A stretch of DNA of 64,000 bases. It comes from [Clostridium] viride DSM 6836. GTDB lineage: Bacteria; Bacillota; Clostridia; Oscillospirales; Oscillospiraceae. Positions 62,074-64,000 of this stretch are shown one piece after another. Numbering within the stretch: the first letter of the stretch is position 1; every line of letters begins with the position of its first letter. A program made the translations under genes and the position numbers. The notes below the pieces were generated by a model, which was given only the letters and a program-made list of their open reading frames with translations, had not been told where the DNA came from and made no database searches. The DNA is taken from positions 241,783 to 305,782 of the forward strand of contig JHZO01000005.1 in assembly GCA_000620945.1 (NCBI GenBank), read 5' to 3'.

Positions 62074-62649
62074 TTAGGGTAAATCAAATTCGCGAATGAT
62101 GGCTCGGCGGACATATTCAATGTTTTCCTCCGTATACTCCATTTCGTTGTTGTCAAACATGAGAGCGGCGCCATAAATCAGAGAGCGGATGACATAGAGC
62201 TTAAAGTTCATGACTTCTTTTGGAATCTTAGCAATCTCACAGTACCGATAGACCAAGGTTCGTGAGGTGTTGGTCAGTCGCAGGCGTAGAGCCTTGTACT
62301 GCTGATCAAGATCGGGGTTTTTCAGCATAATAATCGACCGGAAGTGCGAATTTTCGACTAAAAACTCCACATATCGAATGGAAATTTCCACAAGCTGCTG
62401 CCGCAAGTCGTCCGGATACCTTGCGATGACTGCGGGGATGTAGGACTCCCACTCATCAATCACATGCTCAATGATGCTCGCAATGAATTGCGTCTTGTCT
62501 TCGAAATGTTTATAGGGTGCGGCACAGGAAAGGCCACAGGCAGTGGCTACTCTGCGGACGGAAAAGTCTTGGATCCCATGCTGGTTCAGCTCCGAAAGGC
62601 CATGTTGGATTAGTTTTTCTCGCACGTTCAGGTTGGATTCTGTCGCCAT
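62074..62649 (-). CDS. TetR/AcrR family transcriptional regulator
   Basis: A 191-residue regulator. The N-terminal HTH is LIQHGLSELNQHGIQDFSVR followed by RVATACGLSCAAPYKHFEDK. The all-helical C-terminal domain is hydrophobic enough for a lipophilic ligand. It lies directly upstream of the acpP promoter on the same strand and ends 21 bases before the -35 box. Control of the fatty acid operon is a positional inference; known Firmicutes regulators of this pathway (FapR, FabT) belong to other families. Confidence 0.87.
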   Translation of the reverse strand: MATESNLNVREKLIQHGLSELNQHGIQDFSVRRVATACGLSCAAPYKHFEDKTQFIASIIEHVIDEWESYIPAVIARYPDDLRQQLVEISIRYVEFLVENSHFRSIIMLKNPDLDQQYKALRLRLTNTSRTLVYRYCEIAKIPKEVMNFKLYVIRSLIYGAALMFDNNEMEYTEENIEYVRRAIIREFDLP

Positions 62650-62854
62650 GTGTCATCGCCTCCTCCTCGGTGTGTTGCATTTTTTTGTCTTTTATGCCAT
62701 GATGTAAGCAAGTAAGAGCATCATAGCATCAAAGTTCCCAAATAAAAAGACAAAATAATATGAAATCGGGAAAAGTGTTTGATCTAAGAAACAAGTAGTT
62801 CCTTAAATTGTATGTTTTGCAATTTCTTTCAATTTATGAGGAGGAAAAGAAACT

Positions 62855-63361
62855 ATGACCGTATTGGAAGCAGCAGAACGGCGCTGGTCCGTGCGAGAGT
62901 ATGCGAATCGTCCGGTGGAAGATGAAAAATTGGAGCGTATCCTACGTGCCGGGTGGCTGGCACCCACCGCAAGCAATGAGCAGCGCACCAAAATTATAGC
63001 CGTCACCGATCCAGAGCTTCGCCAGCGCTTGGTCGATGCTTGTGAAGATCAGGAATTTGTGGGGCAAGCTCCCGTTGTCTTAGTCACCTGTGCGGATCAG
63101 GATCGTACGATGATCTGCGGACAGTCGGCGCGGACCATGGACTGCGCCATTGCCATGTCCTTTATGCGCTTGCAGGCCATTGAGGAGGGCTTGCAGGGGT
63201 GCTGGCTTGGCTGGTTCCATTCGGAGCAAGTGCGGGAAATCTTGAATATCCCACCAGAGTATGTGGTGGTTGCCGTCACCCCCATTGGGTACCCTGCTTA
63301 TCCGGGCGAGCGCTCGGAGAAGAAGCCCATGGAGGATGTGGTGGTCTATAATCGCATGTAG
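62855..63361 (+). CDS. Nitroreductase family protein
   Basis: A 168-residue flavin enzyme. It starts VLEAAERRWSVREYANRPVE (R-S-x-R-x-F/Y motif) and continues GWLAPTASNEQRTKIIAV (APSxxNxQ-type FMN contact) and LQAIEEGLQGCWLGWF. The substrate is unknown. GAGGAGGAAAAG precedes the ATG. It is divergent from the TetR-family gene across 205 bases. Confidence 0.9.
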   Translation: MTVLEAAERRWSVREYANRPVEDEKLERILRAGWLAPTASNEQRTKIIAVTDPELRQRLVDACEDQEFVGQAPVVLVTCADQDRTMICGQSARTMDCAIAMSFMRLQAIEEGLQGCWLGWFHSEQVREILNIPPEYVVVAVTPIGYPAYPGERSEKKPMEDVVVYNRM

Positions 63362-63378
63362 GTTCACCGCACATAAAA

Positions 63379-63412
63379 ATCCCAGCCTTCCTCTAGACAG
63401 GAAGGCTGGGAT
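63379..63412. terminator. Bidirectional terminator
   Basis: ATCCCAGCCTTCCT and AGGAAGGCTGGGAT, loop of six. The A-run to its left gives T5 on the minus strand. It serves the nitroreductase and the small lipoprotein gene. Confidence 0.88.
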
Positions 63413-63429
63413 AAAGCGATGTCTGGGGT

Positions 63430-63675
63430 TTAGTTGATGGCGGCGCCACCACCACTCGTCCCGTCTGGGTTCGTATAGTGGAAGGTGGCATTTCCCTGTT
63501 CGTCTCGTCCGGTGGTGACGGTTGCACCTGGCTGAAGACTGCCATCCTGTTGTGCAGTTTGAATCATCTCTTGTGCATTTTTTTGCGCTTTGGCTTCCTC
63601 GCTGCTTGTCTTGCAGCCGGAAAACAGGCAGAGCATCAAGCAGAGAGCGAAGAGCAGGGAAAGAATTTGTTTCAT
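63430..63675 (-). CDS. Small lipoprotein, unknown function
   Basis: An 81-residue protein. The signal peptide starts MKQILSLLFALCLMLCLFSG with Cys next (lipobox FSGC). A short mature part follows: a Glu/Gln/Ala helix, then GATVTTGRDEQGNATFHYTN and a Gly-rich end. GAGGAGGTCGCC precedes the ATG. It is monocistronic, with a palindrome over its promoter start. The family is unknown. Confidence 0.72.
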   Translation of the reverse strand: MKQILSLLFALCLMLCLFSGCKTSSEEAKAQKNAQEMIQTAQQDGSLQPGATVTTGRDEQGNATFHYTNPDGTSGGGAAIN

Positions 63676-63696
63676 GGCGACCTCCTCGTGCATTAA

Positions 63697-63710
63697 GTGT
63701 ATTAATACAC
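63697..63710 (-). promoter_or_regulatory. 14-bp palindromic operator candidate
   Basis: GTGTATTAATACAC, a perfect palindrome two bases downstream of the -10 box of the small lipoprotein promoter. This is a place where a repressor would block initiation. Confidence 0.55.
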
Positions 63711-63712
63711 GT

Positions 63713-63741
63713 ATCATAAGCCCAAGGAGAGAAAAATGCAA
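63713..63741 (-). promoter_or_regulatory. Promoter of the small lipoprotein gene
   Basis: Minus strand: TTGCAT, 17 bases, TATGAT. Confidence 0.75.
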
Positions 63742-63756
63742 GGAATTCTTTCCAAA

Positions 63757-63792
63757 AAAACGCTCCCGCAGGTTTTCCTGCGGGAGCGTTTT
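63757..63792 (-). terminator. Terminator of the iron alcohol dehydrogenase gene
   Basis: A 16-bp perfect stem, AAAACGCTCCCGCAGG with CCTGCGGGAGCGTTTT, and T7 on the minus strand. Confidence 0.92.
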
Positions 63793-63810
63793 GATGTTGT
63801 AAGAAGAAAA

Positions 63811-64000
63811 TTACTTTACGTACATAGCCTTCTTGTACAGCATTTCGATATCCTTCACGGTGGAGGATCTGGGGTTGACCAGGACGTTGCCGCTCTTCAT
63901 TGCGTCAGCAGCCATAGCGGGGATCTTATCCTCGGTAACGCCGACATCAGCCAGGCAAGCGGGGATGCCCAGGTCAGCGTTCAGCTTGCGGATTTCGTCA
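63811..64000 (-). CDS. Iron-containing alcohol dehydrogenase, C-terminal fragment
   Basis: Only the last 62 codons are in the window. They read IRKLNADLGIPACLADVGVT, KIPAMAADAMKSGNVLVNPR and end LYKKAMYVK, typical of the group III (1,3-propanediol / butanol) Fe-dependent alcohol dehydrogenases. Codons are strongly optimised (AAC, GGC, ATC, CTG), suggesting high expression in fermentation. The metal-binding His residues lie outside the window. Confidence 0.85.
   Translation of the reverse strand, partial: DEIRKLNADLGIPACLADVGVTEDKIPAMAADAMKSGNVLVNPRSSTVKDIEMLYKKAMYVK

Noticed and set aside
1-64000. CRISPR arrays, rRNA genes, insertion sequences, prophage or conjugative genes
   Set aside because: I looked for regularly spaced repeats, transposase or phage structural proteins and rRNA motifs and saw none. 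The two recombinase-like proteins lack active sites and have no att-like repeats that I could detect.

Overview
The window looks like a chromosomal segment of a low-to-mid GC Gram-positive anaerobe of the class Clostridia, most likely an Oscillospiraceae-type gut butyrate producer. This is an inference from gene content: S-layer-homology (SLH) proteins, a FabK-type enoyl-ACP reductase, a strongly expressed stand-alone thiolase, an iron-dependent alcohol dehydrogenase, a cysteine T-box, an L27 with a cleavable N-terminus next to its protease Prp, strong AGGAGG ribosome sites and TTGACA-N17-TATAAT promoters. I see no rRNA, CRISPR array, insertion sequence or prophage.

Layout. 0-6.6 kb (+): end of an amidohydrolase, a SpoVB/MurJ-type flippase, mazG, HU, azlCD, a flavin/Fe-S ene-reductase and a 44-residue membrane peptide. 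6.7-10.5 kb (-): a 70-residue unknown, proBA and a thiolase. 10.8-13.6 kb (+): a LuxR-type regulator, tRNA-Val, a CPBP protease and a 58-residue tail-anchored peptide with a long leader. 13.7-16.3 kb (-): a two-component system. 16.3-17.5 kb: a decaying region with a pseudogene, a truncated remnant and a Cys/Trp-rich 37-residue peptide gene. 17.5-22 kb (+): polA-rimI-tsaD and tRNA-Thr. 22-31 kb: a cell-surface region. It holds an S-layer gene flanked by two recombinase-like proteins that have both lost catalytic residues, a metallophosphoesterase, and an SLH-DUF4358-DHHW fusion protein. 31-33.4 kb (-): a T-box-controlled cysE-cysS operon. 33.5-35.9 kb (+): GNAT, EamA and HTH-membrane genes. 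35.9-43.9 kb (-): rplU-prp-rpmA-obgE and DUF1385-prmC-recA-recX-rimO-pgsA. 44-47.5 kb (-): an FG-GAP lipoprotein with a second two-component system. 47.7-48.4 kb (+): tRNA-Leu and a VOC protein. 48.5-52.3 kb (-): the riboflavin operon ribD-ribE-ribBA-ribH behind an FMN riboswitch. 52.3-62.6 kb (-): a complete type II fatty acid synthesis operon (acpP-fabK-fabD-fabG-fabF-accB-fabZ-accC-accD-accA-acyl-CoA synthetase) downstream of a TetR-family gene, with a 29-bp palindrome at the operon start. 62.8-64 kb: a nitroreductase, a small lipoprotein and the end of an iron alcohol dehydrogenase.

How the parts fit: most of the window is housekeeping (lipid, riboflavin, cysteine and proline synthesis, translation, recombination). 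The accessory interest lies in 16.4-17.4 kb (decay plus small peptide) and 22-31 kb (S-layer and wall modification with repurposed recombinases).
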